Below, in pieces: positions 9,861 to 19,276 of a stretch of 64,000 nt of DNA; positions within the stretch are counted from its first letter, which is position 1; each line of letters starts with the position of its first letter. The DNA lies in assembly GCF_011752935.1 (NCBI RefSeq), contig NZ_VWWO01000001.1, forward strand, positions 806,001-870,000, given 5' to 3'. This DNA comes from Chitinophaga sp. Cy-1792 (GTDB taxonomy: Bacteria > Bacteroidota > Bacteroidia > Chitinophagales > Chitinophagaceae). Made by a program: the position numbers and the translations under genes. The notes under the pieces are model-generated. The model did no database searches and was not told where the DNA came from. It saw only the letters and a program-made list of their open reading frames with translations.

Positions 9861-9868
9861 CAAAGCTA
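9861..9868 (-). promoter_or_regulatory. Candidate promoter -7 box (TAGCTTTG)
   Basis: On the minus strand this reads TAGCTTTG, an exact match to the Bacteroidota TAnnTTTG element. Transcription would begin at about 9855, almost on the ATG of the 110-aa ORF and about 475 bp ahead of susC. No good -33 TTTG is present at the usual distance. Confidence 0.4.
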
Positions 9869-9994
9869 AAATAGGGCAACATGAAATGTTAAAATTGAAG
9901 GTTAACTAATCATGAACTTAATGTTAAGGTGAGGTTACTAGTAATGTGGAGCAATGACAATCAATAAAAATGTATCTTGGATGAATCATTACCT

Positions 9995-10552
9995 ATGGAA
10001 TATCTGTTCGAGTACTTGCGCTATGCCTGCATTGGCTATATTTTCTCTTCAATACTAATGTTACTATTGTCGCTGTTTTTGCCTGGTCTGAAATCGATGC
10101 GGAAGTCATATCTGACTGTATCTAATCGTATAGGTATGATAGTTATATGGTCATTTCTGTTGCTTTATCTGGGAGATTTTTTCTATAATAATCTCATCAG
10201 GAATAATACGTCGGATAATAGACTATTTGTAAGATATAGAATACCATTTCTTACACTACTGGTAATTTTAAAGGGGGTACCTGCTTTATTTTTTCTTAAA
10301 AAGAAACTCCGTTATAGTATTGTCGTTACCTGTTTGGTAATAACAGTATTTATAATGAGTTTTTTTACAGAGACGATCTATATATTTATCTTTTTCAGCA
10401 ATAGAGATATGTTATCCTCCAGCTGGTCTTATTATATCAGTTATTCTGAGCTGATTGGTTTGCCGGTAATAAGTGCACTCCTATACGCCGCTATTGTGTT
10501 ATTGGTGGTAAAAAGAAAGGCTGCCTTGCAGCAGCCTTCCGTTGTAGAATGA
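9995..10552 (+). CDS. Integral membrane protein, hypothetical
   Basis: About 185 aa and very hydrophobic, with roughly five predicted membrane helices: residues near 6-30, 42-65, 80-100, 105-130 and 145-175. No conserved catalytic motif is visible and I do not recognise the family. The ATG at 9995 gives the most natural start (MEYLFEYLRYACIGY); a TTG at 9977 in the same frame would add six residues. The C-terminus ends in a short basic, polar tail. It converges on the metallo-hydrolase gene with only 2 bp between the stops, so the transcripts probably overlap. Confidence 0.65.
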   Translation: MEYLFEYLRYACIGYIFSSILMLLLSLFLPGLKSMRKSYLTVSNRIGMIVIWSFLLLYLGDFFYNNLIRNNTSDNRLFVRYRIPFLTLLVILKGVPALFFLKKKLRYSIVVTCLVITVFIMSFFTETIYIFIFFSNRDMLSSSWSYYISYSELIGLPVISALLYAAIVLLVVKRKAALQQPSVVE

Positions 10553-10554
10553 TA

Positions 10555-11535
10555 TCATCCGGGGATGGCGTAGGTTTCAGCTACCCATTCGAATCCATTT
10601 CCATTTTTTCTGACGTGACCGATGCCAGGCCAAGGCAGGTGGTAGGCAAATACTTTGCTGCCTTTTTCGGCGAGTGCTGCCAGCACCTTTCTGCGGGTAG
10701 CCGCTGCGAGTTCCAGGTCTGTGTCGCCATTGAAGCCCCATTCCGGGTGTGGAAACAGTAATACATCAGAATGGACCAGGTCTGCTACGTGGGCCAGCTC
10801 CTCTCCTCCTGAAAATATATGCGTTACCGTATGTCCGGGTGTATGACCCGGAGCTATTTCCAGGCGGATACAATCAAACAGCTTGTCGCCATCTTCAAAG
10901 AGGCGAAGCTTAGGTTTGATGGTGGTCAGTGTATTTTTGGTCGCTAATGCGAAGGTGTGTAGCAGGTCTTTATTTTCAAAAGTTGATTTGGAGAAGTCCT
11001 GGGTAGGGGCCATCCAGAAATCGTGTTCAATCCTGCTGATGTGGACGGTCGCGTTCGGGAAGGCGGGTTGTCCTTCTTTTGTGAGGACTCCCCCGATATG
11101 ATCCGGGTGACCATGTGATATAACGATGTCGGATATACTGTCCGGGGAGATGCCGGCATCTGCCAGGGACGATTGCAGCCAACCGGAATCTTTACCGTAT
11201 GAACCACCAACGCCGGTATCGATAATGATAAATTTATTCAGGTGTTTGATCAACAGGATATTCATGCTCATATCCATCTCATTGACAGGGCGGAAGTTCT
11301 TCACCAGTAGTTCATCCACCTGTTTGCGGGGAACACCTTTTGCAATATCGGGTTGGATATGATCAAAATGAAGGAACCCGTCTGTAATGGTGAATAATTC
11401 CAGGTCTCCAAGTTTAAATTGATGATATGGTCTGCCTGTGGGGGCCAGGGGTGCGGATGCCAATAACTTTCTGAACGGGATGGCGGTTACTATTCCTGCC
11501 AGGGCTAATTGCTTCAATAAGCTTCTTCTTTCCAT
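10555..11535 (-). CDS. Metallo-beta-lactamase-fold hydrolase, Tat-type signal
   Basis: Binuclear zinc hydrolase of 326 aa. The metal site motif HxHxDH is seen as H141-G-H143-P-D145-H146. A later APGHTPGHT provides another metal-binding His, and HVADLVHSD supplies the bridging Asp. The N-terminus MERRSLLKQLALAG is a twin-arginine signal, so the enzyme is probably exported folded through Tat to the periplasm. Lactonase, hydrolase and related activities are all known in this superfamily; the substrate cannot be called from sequence. It is monocistronic. An inverted-repeat cluster 50-90 bp upstream of the start may be an operator. Confidence 0.85.
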   Translation of the reverse strand: MERRSLLKQLALAGIVTAIPFRKLLASAPLAPTGRPYHQFKLGDLELFTITDGFLHFDHIQPDIAKGVPRKQVDELLVKNFRPVNEMDMSMNILLIKHLNKFIIIDTGVGGSYGKDSGWLQSSLADAGISPDSISDIVISHGHPDHIGGVLTKEGQPAFPNATVHISRIEHDFWMAPTQDFSKSTFENKDLLHTFALATKNTLTTIKPKLRLFEDGDKLFDCIRLEIAPGHTPGHTVTHIFSGGEELAHVADLVHSDVLLFPHPEWGFNGDTDLELAAATRRKVLAALAEKGSKVFAYHLPWPGIGHVRKNGNGFEWVAETYAIPG

Positions 11536-12053
11536 TTTTGGGTTTAATTTGATGCGAAATTACCTGCGTAATAAATTTAAAACAAGTGGATACATTTTGG
11601 TATCCTACTTACTAAAAGGGTACTATTGTTGAGTATCAGTGATTTAAAAAAGAAGAATAGCTGTAAATAATGATGTAGATTACGCCGGAAGTGGACTATA
11701 TCTTTAGAAGCCTGAACTGGGAGATTGAATTTTCACCGGCAAAAAATTATGGCTATCTTGTGCCGTTAAGATGATATACGTATCTTTCACAAAATTTTGC
11801 TAACTTTTACTATTGCTTTTCTTTGAGAGTTCATTAATACTAAACTGCTTATAACAACGAATCATCAACCAAAAAATAAGTGTTTAAACATACATTTACA
11901 GTGAATACGCGATAATAAGACTGGACAATGTAGCACAACGATTGCCGTTAACAATAATTTTTAACTTGGCCTTTTCCTTAAGAGTTCCTTTGCCGCCATT
12001 TTAACAGGAATTATCTTATCTCACTCTCTGGAGGGGTATTATAATTATTATCG
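11536..12053. other. 518-bp gene-free region with GGATAC palindrome
   Basis: Divergent spacer between the metallo-hydrolase (minus) and the ECF sigma gene (plus). It holds three related half-sites: GGATAC at 11588-11593, GTATCC at 11600-11605 and GGGTAC at 11618-11623. The first two form a perfect inverted repeat with a 6-bp spacer, resembling operators of HxlR-type regulators; this is inference, because no such regulator gene is nearby. The remaining 400 bp is AT-rich and I see no gene, terminator or exact TAnnTTTG box in a useful position. Confidence 0.4.
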
Positions 12054-12650
12054 ATGCATACTTCCGATCACAGTTTATCAGACGAAGCGCTGATACAGCT
12101 TTTGCGACAGGATGATAAAGAAGTATTTTCCATCATCTACAACAGATATTGGGATAAGCTGCTGGTATATGTTATGCGTGCTGTAAAAGTGCAGCTGGAA
12201 GCAGAAGATATAGTTCAGGAATTGTTTATTTCCCTGTGGAAACGAAGAAATGAACTGACAATCAATACTTCATTATCCAGCTACCTGTTTACCAGCGCCA
12301 GGTATATGTCTGTCAGACATATTGAAAGGAATATCAGCAGGAATACTTATCAGGAGCTGCTGTTACACTTCATGGACGAGTCATATTTCAATGAGCCTGC
12401 CCCCGAAAAAGCCTTTAATAATAAAGAGATGGGGTTGCAGCTGGAGGCTGCCATTGCGCAACTTCCCGGAAAAATGCAACAGGTTTTTCGCCTGAGCAGG
12501 GAATATAATCTCAGTTATCATGAAATAGCCACCCGGCTGAATATTTCTGAAGAAACTGTCAGGAAGCAGATCCATCGCGCCTTAAAACTTCTCCGGATTC
12601 ATCTGAAAGACTTATCCGTCTGCGTTTTTGTGTCTATTATTTTCAGATGA
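12054..12650 (+). CDS. ECF-type RNA polymerase sigma factor (Bacteroidota family)
   Basis: Extracytoplasmic-function sigma factor of 198 aa that should direct polymerase to the susC-susD pair downstream. Region 2 is recognisable at residues 20-90 (EDIVQELFISLWKRR), and region 4 holds a helix-turn-helix at about 150-180 (YHEIATRLNISEETVRKQI). A short hydrophobic tail follows region 4, as in many Bacteroidota ECF factors. The fecR-type anti-sigma gene lies 102 bp downstream, giving the classic cell-surface signalling order sigma, anti-sigma, STN-transporter. Confidence 0.92.
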   Translation: MHTSDHSLSDEALIQLLRQDDKEVFSIIYNRYWDKLLVYVMRAVKVQLEAEDIVQELFISLWKRRNELTINTSLSSYLFTSARYMSVRHIERNISRNTYQELLLHFMDESYFNEPAPEKAFNNKEMGLQLEAAIAQLPGKMQQVFRLSREYNLSYHEIATRLNISEETVRKQIHRALKLLRIHLKDLSVCVFVSIIFR

Positions 12651-12752
12651 AAATTTTTTTTTTGAGAAAATAGTCCACTATTTTCTCTGTCATGTCACTT
12701 ATAAAAGGACGGAGTTACTTTTTCTACCAAAATCATTAGAAAGCACTTTTAA

Positions 12753-13877
12753 ATGCAGAAAGAAAAAGCACGGGAATTGCTGGCAAAATACCAGCAGGGA
12801 CTATGTACTGCCGAGGAAAACGCAATAGTAGAGGCATGGTTTAAGAAGGTACAGCAGGGCTCCGACTGGGAAATACCCGAACAGGATGCGACCGACATAC
12901 GTTTGCGTATGCTCAGTAAAATAATGGAACAAACAGACGAAATCGTGCGTCCTGCCGGCAAAATCCGCTTTTTGAACCGGTACCGCTGGTATGCCGCGGC
13001 ATCGCTGTTATTGCTTGTTTCCGCCATGAGTTTCTTCTGGTGGACAAGTTTCCGGAATACCAAGCGATCTATTATATATAGTGAAGCTGCAAAGGTATTG
13101 CCTGGCAGAACGGGCGCTATCCTAACATTATCCAATGGAGAAACAGTATTGCTGGACTCAGCAGGGAATGGTGTCATAGCCACGCAGGGCGGTACTTCTA
13201 TTGTTAAAGACCAGGATCAGATAAAATATCATCCGGAAAGCGGAAGTAAGGATATCGTTTATAACACCATCACTACGCCAACAGGACGTACTTTCAAGGT
13301 AATGCTGCCCGATAGCTCACATGTATGGTTAAACGCAGAATCGTCTATCACCTATCCTACTGCGTTTGCGGGGAAAGACCGTGAAGTAAGCATTACCGGA
13401 GAAGTATATTTTGAGGTTACACATAAAACCGGAATCAATTTCAGGGTAAAAGCCGGCTCAGAGACCTTTGAGGACCTGGGTACCAGTTTTAACATCAATG
13501 CCTATACGGACGAGCCTAATCTGAAAGGCACGCTGGTAGAAGGAGCATTGAAAATCCGCGATGTAATCATGCGTCCCGAAAATCAGGTAATGATTGCCCG
13601 CTCCGGAAAAATGCAATTATTGGAAAATGTTGATGTAGAAAATGTAGTGGCCTGGAAAAATGGGAATTTCCATTTCAATAGCGTGGATATTCACACTATA
13701 ATGCGCCAGGTAGGCCGCTGGTATGGTGTAAATATTGAGTACGAAGGAACGTTTGAAGAAACCTACAGTGGGGGTATTTCAAGGAATGTGAAACTGGCAG
13801 AACTACTGCATATATTGGAAGTTACAGGCAAATTAAATTTTGAATTCAGAGACAGAACTATAATTATTAAATCTTAA
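12753..13877 (+). CDS. FecR-family anti-sigma factor with DUF4974 tail
   Basis: Inner-membrane anti-sigma factor and signal transducer of 374 aa. A cytoplasmic N-terminal helical part (about 1-70) should hold the sigma factor. One membrane helix follows (about 78-100, WYAAASLLLLVSAMSFFWW). The periplasmic FecR domain shows the family core FKVMLPDSSHVWLNAESS and EVYFEVTH. The C-terminal DUF4974 segment (about 300-374) resembles an STN-binding domain. It should touch the STN domain of the transporter encoded 180 bp downstream and release the sigma factor when substrate is bound. Confidence 0.92.
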   Translation: MQKEKARELLAKYQQGLCTAEENAIVEAWFKKVQQGSDWEIPEQDATDIRLRMLSKIMEQTDEIVRPAGKIRFLNRYRWYAAASLLLLVSAMSFFWWTSFRNTKRSIIYSEAAKVLPGRTGAILTLSNGETVLLDSAGNGVIATQGGTSIVKDQDQIKYHPESGSKDIVYNTITTPTGRTFKVMLPDSSHVWLNAESSITYPTAFAGKDREVSITGEVYFEVTHKTGINFRVKAGSETFEDLGTSFNINAYTDEPNLKGTLVEGALKIRDVIMRPENQVMIARSGKMQLLENVDVENVVAWKNGNFHFNSVDIHTIMRQVGRWYGVNIEYEGTFEETYSGGISRNVKLAELLHILEVTGKLNFEFRDRTIIIKS

Positions 13878-13949
13878 AAAGACCTGTTTTGCTTATGCCG
13901 GAATAGAATAATCTTTATCAACCAAAAGTATATTCAGCACTAAAAAAAA

Positions 13950-13974
13950 CCGTTCCATGGTTCAGATGGAACGG
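13950..13974. other. 9-bp hairpin ahead of locus-2 susC
   Basis: Perfect inverted repeat CCGTTCCAT / ATGGAACGG with a 7-nt loop, preceded on the plus strand by eight A residues. Read on the minus strand it has the form of a rho-independent terminator (stem plus T run), yet no minus-strand gene ends here. On the plus strand it lies in the fecR-susC leader about 85 bp before the susC start. Confidence 0.5.
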
Positions 13975-14058
13975 CGAATAAAGTATGGGTATATATCAGA
14001 CTTGTATCAACTGTAATTAATCAAACTGATGATTTAAGAACCCAAACAAAACGAAAAT

Positions 14059-17000
14059 ATGCAATTTACTGCTTATGACGTCCTGGATTCATACCAGGTC
14101 AGCGATGCTATTGTCAAAACATCCCGATTGCCACTATTAAAAGGCAGACATTCCTCCCGATTTAATCTGCGCTATTTTATCAAATTTATGATTTTGCTGC
14201 TGTTCATTTGCAGCGCAGGTGCAGAAGCAAAAGTTGCTGGTCAGCGACTTACCATTGTCAAGCACAATGCAGCGATGGCAGAGGTTATCAAAGAAATTGA
14301 ACGCCAGTCCGGGTACCAGTTTTTCTTCTCAGACAAAGACCTTCGTCTGGCAAAAAACGTATCCCTGGAGGTACATAATGAAGACCTCAATGATGTACTG
14401 CGTAAATGCTTTGCAGGCCAGGACCTTACCTACGAAATCGTAGACAAAACTGTAGTTATCAAGTTGAAAAAAGCGACGGTAAATGCAGCAGAAACTTCTC
14501 TAGTGGCTGCTGATCCTATAAAAGTTACCGGTAAGGTAACAGATGAAAAGGGTGAGGCATTGCCTGGCGCTACTGTTGTTATCAAAGGCACCAAATTGGC
14601 CGCGGTAACAGATGCAACAGGTAATTTTACCATCAGCTGTAATCCGGGGGCTGTACTCTCTGTTTCCTTCATGGGTTACAAGCAATCTGATATCGTTGCT
14701 GATGGAAGGGGCAATCTTAGTATACGCCTGGCTTTAAATGCTGCTGACCTGGAAATGGTTGTAGCCTATGGTACTGCAAAGAAAGCTTTGTATACCGGCC
14801 CTGCCACGCAGATTGAAAGCTCAACCTTTGATAAACGTCCGCTGAATAACGTGGCAAATGCACTGGTAGGTGCTGCTCCAGGTATTCAGACAACCAACTC
14901 CAGTGGTGCTCCTGATGCGGGTCCTGGTATACGCCTGAGAGGCTACGGCTCCTATTCTGCTTCCTCCTCTCCACTTTTTGTAGTGGATGGTGTGCCTTAT
15001 GATGGTTCTATCTCTTCTCTCGATCCTGCAGACATCGAATCCTTATCTGTACTTAAAGATGCGACTACCTCCGCATTATATGGCTCCAGAGCAGCTAATG
15101 GTGTGGTAATGATCACCACCAAAAAAGGCAATAAAAACAAACCACAGCTTAACTTTTCAGCTAATTATGGTATTGTAAGAAGAGGTTTGCCTGAATATGA
15201 CCGCGTTGGTACCAACGACTACTACCCTTTAATGTGGGAAGCATACAGAAACAGCCTTCAGTTTGGTGCAGACTCCCTGCCTAATGATATTGCCAACCAA
15301 ATTGCATCAGGTACCTATACCCGTATCACTACCGGCGCCAACACTGGTTTGCAATCATATAAAAATAAAGCCTATAGCGATATCAGCCAGTTGCTGGCAT
15401 ACAACCCGTATAATGTTGCCGGGAAAGAAATCGTTGGGATAGATGGAAAATTAAATCCTGCTGCCAGACTCCTGTATCCTGAAGACCTGAACTGGTCTGA
15501 AGCTGCTGAAAAAGGCGGTCGTAGTAGACAGAATTATCAGCTGTCTTACAGCGGCGGAAGTGATAAATCTACCTATTATGGCTCCTTCGGCTATACTGAT
15601 ATGGAAGGTTATCTGATTAAATCCAACATGAAACGCTTCAACGGCAGATTGAATATAGATGTACGTCCTACTACCTGGTTCAAAACCGGTATGAATATCG
15701 GCGGTACTTACATCAAACAGAACCAGGATAACAGCTCTGGTAACACCGGATATGTGAATCCTTTCTTTTTCTCCAGAAACGTTGGGCCTATTTATCCTGT
15801 ACATGCGCATGATGCAACCGGTGCATATATCATTGGCACTGATGGGCAGCCGACTTATGATATCGGCCTGACCCGTCCTTTTGCTGCCGGCAGAAATGCT
15901 ATCTACGAAAATATGCTGAACCAGGTAATGCAGAACAAAGGATTGTTAAGTGGCAGAGGCTTTGCAGAGATCTCTATCCTCCCCTACCTGAAATTTACCA
16001 CCAACCTCAGTACAGATATTGAAAATAACTTCCAGCAGAATTACGATAATAATATTATCGGTGATGGTGCTCCTGCCGGTCGTTCAGACAGATATACCGA
16101 AAAAACAGTAAGCTATACTTTCAACCAGTTGCTGACTTTTACTAAGTCTTTCCGCAAGCATAACGTAAGTGTACTCGCCGGCCATGAAAATTACAGCCTG
16201 AATTACGCCTTCCTGGAAGGTTACAAACAGGGTCAGATCGTGGATGGTATCACTGAATTACCAAACTTTTCTACCATTAACTCCACTACTTCCTATGTAG
16301 ATAATCAAAAGGTAGAAAGCTATCTGTCGAGAGCTACCTATGATTACGAAGGAAAATACATGCTGTCCGCATCTCTGCGTCGCGATGGTAACTCCAGATT
16401 CAGCCCTGACGTAAGATGGGATAATTTCTGGTCTGTTGGTGCTGGCTGGAACCTCGCACGCGAGCAGTTCTTTAATGTTTACTGGGTTGATCAGCTGAAG
16501 GTGAGAGGTTCTTACGGTAAACTGGGTAATGATGCCGGTTTAGGCTACTATGCCTACCAGGCTTTCTATAACCTCGGCAGAAACAATGGTACTGCACCTG
16601 GTTTCGTACAGGGAACGTTAGGTAGCCCTAATCTGAAATGGGAAACCAACTACAACCTGGACATGGGTATTGACTTCGGATTCTTCAAGAATCGCCTGAC
16701 AGGTACCATCGATTACTTCAATCGTAATACATCAGGCCTGATCTTCAGTGTGCCGCAGCCATTGGATAATGGCGGTACTACTACCGCTGTATTCACCGTT
16801 AAGCAGAACGTTGGTAATATGTACAACCGCGGATGGGAACTGCAGCTGACTGGCCAGATCGTGAAAACAAAAGATTTCAGCTACACCCTGACCGTGAATG
16901 GTACTACCTTGCAGAACAAGATCACCAAAATGCCGGATAACCCATCTTCTATCATTGATGGTTCCAAACAGCTGAGCGTTGGTCATTCTATCTATGATTA

Positions 17001-17667
17001 TTACCTGCGTCACTTCTATGGTGTTGATCCTGATAACGGAAATGCATTATATACTGCACAAACCTACAACCCGGCAAATCCTGGTAATACAAAAATCATT
17101 ACCAATAAAACAACCGGAGCACAGGATACCGTAACCAGCTCTGTCAGCAACGCTAAACTGATGTATGTTGGTCAGTCCTCCATTCCTAAATTATATGGTA
17201 GCCTGCAGCATAGCTTCACCTATAAGGGGCTTACACTTGGCATCGTGATGACTTACCAGATCGGTGGTAAAATCTATGATGGCGCCTATGCATCCCTGAT
17301 GTCTAGCGGTTCCTATGGTAATGCATTATCTACTGATATATTTAAACGCTGGCAGAAACCTGGTGATATCACCAATGTTCCACGCCTGGACAACGGCCGT
17401 ACTTCAGACTATGGCGCAGCCAGTGATCGTTGGTTAACAAGTGCTTCTTACCTGAATATCAATAACATCACTTTATCTTATGTTGTTCCTCGTCAGGTAC
17501 TGTCGCGCATTACTGCTAAAGGAGCAACCGTGTATGTATCAGGTGAAAACCTGCACATGTTCAGTGCAAGAAAAGGTATGGACGTGAATGGCGCCTTCAA
17601 TGGTACTACTGCCAACAGTTATACCTACAATCGAATCATAACCATGGGTGTAAATCTTAACTTCTAA
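14059..17667 (+). CDS. SusC/RagA TonB-dependent transporter with STN signalling domain, locus 2
   Basis: Outer-membrane TonB-dependent transducer of 1202 aa. The signal helix is internal (about 39-58, YFIKFMILLLFICSAGAEA), preceded by a polar N-terminal extension; the in-frame Met at residue 44 is a possible alternative start. An STN domain follows (about 62-138, MAEVIKEIERQSGYQFFFS), which contacts FecR. Then come a carboxypeptidase-like domain (VTGKVTDEKGEALPGAT), the plug (LKDATTSALYGSRAANGV) and the barrel, ending MGVNLNF. The STN domain and the ECF/FecR pair upstream indicate substrate-induced transcription. The susD gene starts 4 bp after the stop. Confidence 0.94.
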   Translation: MQFTAYDVLDSYQVSDAIVKTSRLPLLKGRHSSRFNLRYFIKFMILLLFICSAGAEAKVAGQRLTIVKHNAAMAEVIKEIERQSGYQFFFSDKDLRLAKNVSLEVHNEDLNDVLRKCFAGQDLTYEIVDKTVVIKLKKATVNAAETSLVAADPIKVTGKVTDEKGEALPGATVVIKGTKLAAVTDATGNFTISCNPGAVLSVSFMGYKQSDIVADGRGNLSIRLALNAADLEMVVAYGTAKKALYTGPATQIESSTFDKRPLNNVANALVGAAPGIQTTNSSGAPDAGPGIRLRGYGSYSASSSPLFVVDGVPYDGSISSLDPADIESLSVLKDATTSALYGSRAANGVVMITTKKGNKNKPQLNFSANYGIVRRGLPEYDRVGTNDYYPLMWEAYRNSLQFGADSLPNDIANQIASGTYTRITTGANTGLQSYKNKAYSDISQLLAYNPYNVAGKEIVGIDGKLNPAARLLYPEDLNWSEAAEKGGRSRQNYQLSYSGGSDKSTYYGSFGYTDMEGYLIKSNMKRFNGRLNIDVRPTTWFKTGMNIGGTYIKQNQDNSSGNTGYVNPFFFSRNVGPIYPVHAHDATGAYIIGTDGQPTYDIGLTRPFAAGRNAIYENMLNQVMQNKGLLSGRGFAEISILPYLKFTTNLSTDIENNFQQNYDNNIIGDGAPAGRSDRYTEKTVSYTFNQLLTFTKSFRKHNVSVLAGHENYSLNYAFLEGYKQGQIVDGITELPNFSTINSTTSYVDNQKVESYLSRATYDYEGKYMLSASLRRDGNSRFSPDVRWDNFWSVGAGWNLAREQFFNVYWVDQLKVRGSYGKLGNDAGLGYYAYQAFYNLGRNNGTAPGFVQGTLGSPNLKWETNYNLDMGIDFGFFKNRLTGTIDYFNRNTSGLIFSVPQPLDNGGTTTAVFTVKQNVGNMYNRGWELQLTGQIVKTKDFSYTLTVNGTTLQNKITKMPDNPSSIIDGSKQLSVGHSIYDYYLRHFYGVDPDNGNALYTAQTYNPANPGNTKIITNKTTGAQDTVTSSVSNAKLMYVGQSSIPKLYGSLQHSFTYKGLTLGIVMTYQIGGKIYDGAYASLMSSGSYGNALSTDIFKRWQKPGDITNVPRLDNGRTSDYGAASDRWLTSASYLNINNITLSYVVPRQVLSRITAKGATVYVSGENLHMFSARKGMDVNGAFNGTTANSYTYNRIITMGVNLNF

Positions 17668-17671
17668 TTTT

Positions 17672-19171
17672 ATGAGAAAGATATTTTCGCTTTATAAAGG
17701 CAAGGCGACATACGTAGCACTGTCATTGGCAGCGCTGGTGTTAGCTTCTTGCGGCAAGGATTATCTGAATACCAATCCAACCAACCAGGTAGCTACCAAA
17801 GATGCATTCAGTACTACTGCCAATGCATGGGCTGCTGTAAACGGTATACACCGTTACATGTATTCTCAGTTTTACAGCCAGCAGGATCAGGGCGGACAAA
17901 GTGCCAATATGATGTATAATGATGTGATGGGAGAAGATCTGGTGATGCCTTCTGCCGGTAACGGATGGCTTAATAATAACTATAAGTGGATTTCGCACCG
18001 CATCGCTACTAACTCTGCGCCTTATTATAACTACCTGTTTTATTATACGATCATTGCGAATGCCAACATGATCATCGCTAACACAGATGCGGCTTCCGGT
18101 GCGGATGCAGACAAACTGGCAATTAAAGGAGAAGCTTATGCCTACAGAGGCTGGGCATACTTCCAGATGATCCAGCTGTTTGGTGTACGTTTCGATGCCA
18201 AAGGTACAAACGATGGATTGGGTCTGCCTATCAAGACTAAACCGAATTCCCCTGTGGTAGCACGTAATACCGTTGCAGATGTGTATAAGCAAATCAATGA
18301 TGACCTGAACACGGCTATGGTATTGCTGAAAGATTTCAAACGTCCGAACGCGTCTCACCTGAACATTAACGTAACACAGGGTATCAAAGCCAGAGTGGCG
18401 CTGACACAACAAAACTGGGATTCTGCTGCCTATTATGCAAAGCTTTCCAGAACTGGTTTCAACCTGATGACGAATGCGCAGTATACCGCCGGGTTTAACG
18501 ATTATACCAATCCTGAATGGATCTGGGGCGTACACCAGCAGGCAGATCAAACGACTTACTTCTACTCTTTCTTTGCGTATATGTCCTGCAATTTCGGGTC
18601 ATCTAACATCAAAACCTGTCCTAAAGCGATTTTTGCTCCTTTGTATGCAAAAATTACGGACACGGATATACGTAAAAAACTCTGGGATTCTACCGGTAAG
18701 AATACTTCTATACCTGCGGCTGGTACGAGATATCCGTATATGAACTGCAAGTTCATTGTGGCGGATGCTGGAAGTAGTGTGGCAGATTTACCAATTATGC
18801 GTGTAGCTGAGATGTACCTGATCGAAGCAGAAGCGCTGGCAAGAAATAATAAATTCACAGAAGCTGCTGCTGCGCTATATCCGCTGGCTCATCAGCGTGA
18901 TGCTGCCTATGTTCAGAGTGTTAAAACCGGAGATGCCCTGGTGGATGAAATCATGACCCAGCGTCGTGTGGAGTTATGGGGAGAAGGTTTCCGCTTTACA
19001 GATCTGAAACGCCTGAATGCACCATTAAACAGAAATGGTGGTAACCACAATGCAAGCTTTACTGGTGGTATAATGGACGTTCCTGCCGGAGATTTAAGAT
19101 GGCAGTATGTTATTCCACAGGATGAGATTAATAATACTAACGGAGTGGTAGTTCAGAACCCACTCAACTAA
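17672..19171 (+). CDS. RagB/SusD-family nutrient-binding lipoprotein, locus 2
   Basis: Outer-membrane lipoprotein of 499 aa partnering the STN-SusC protein. The signal peptide ends in the lipobox VLASCG with Cys27, followed by KDYLNTNPTNQ, the usual SusD N-terminus. TPR-like helices contain AIKGEAYAYRGWAYFQMIQL, a strong SusD signature. The C-terminal part has RRVELWGEGFRFTDLKRL and IPQDEINNTNGV. The ligand is unknown. There is no glycoside hydrolase, lyase or protease next to it, so this locus may import a small or externally processed ligand. Confidence 0.94.
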   Translation: MRKIFSLYKGKATYVALSLAALVLASCGKDYLNTNPTNQVATKDAFSTTANAWAAVNGIHRYMYSQFYSQQDQGGQSANMMYNDVMGEDLVMPSAGNGWLNNNYKWISHRIATNSAPYYNYLFYYTIIANANMIIANTDAASGADADKLAIKGEAYAYRGWAYFQMIQLFGVRFDAKGTNDGLGLPIKTKPNSPVVARNTVADVYKQINDDLNTAMVLLKDFKRPNASHLNINVTQGIKARVALTQQNWDSAAYYAKLSRTGFNLMTNAQYTAGFNDYTNPEWIWGVHQQADQTTYFYSFFAYMSCNFGSSNIKTCPKAIFAPLYAKITDTDIRKKLWDSTGKNTSIPAAGTRYPYMNCKFIVADAGSSVADLPIMRVAEMYLIEAEALARNNKFTEAAAALYPLAHQRDAAYVQSVKTGDALVDEIMTQRRVELWGEGFRFTDLKRLNAPLNRNGGNHNASFTGGIMDVPAGDLRWQYVIPQDEINNTNGVVVQNPLN

Positions 19172-19202
19172 GAGGCGACTGATTAAGATTGATAAAAAGT
19201 AA

Positions 19203-19246
19203 AATGGTGCTGCGTAAGGTATGTCTATACTTTACAAAGCACCATT
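19203..19246 (+). terminator. Long hairpin ending locus 2
   Basis: Outer arms AATGGTGCT / AGCACCATT enclose inner arms GTAAgGTAT / ATACtTTAC, giving a nearly continuous stem. It is followed by an AT-rich tract and lies 30 bp after the susD stop. The T run is weak, so it may stabilise RNA as much as terminate. Confidence 0.6.
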
Positions 19247-19276
19247 AATTATTTGGTAAAGGAGTAGATTAAAAAA

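Noticed and set aside
17741..18550. Minus-strand frame of 269 aa opposite locus-2 susD
   Set aside because: Ile/Arg/Cys-rich antisense frame with no recognisable family; the susD gene explains the region.
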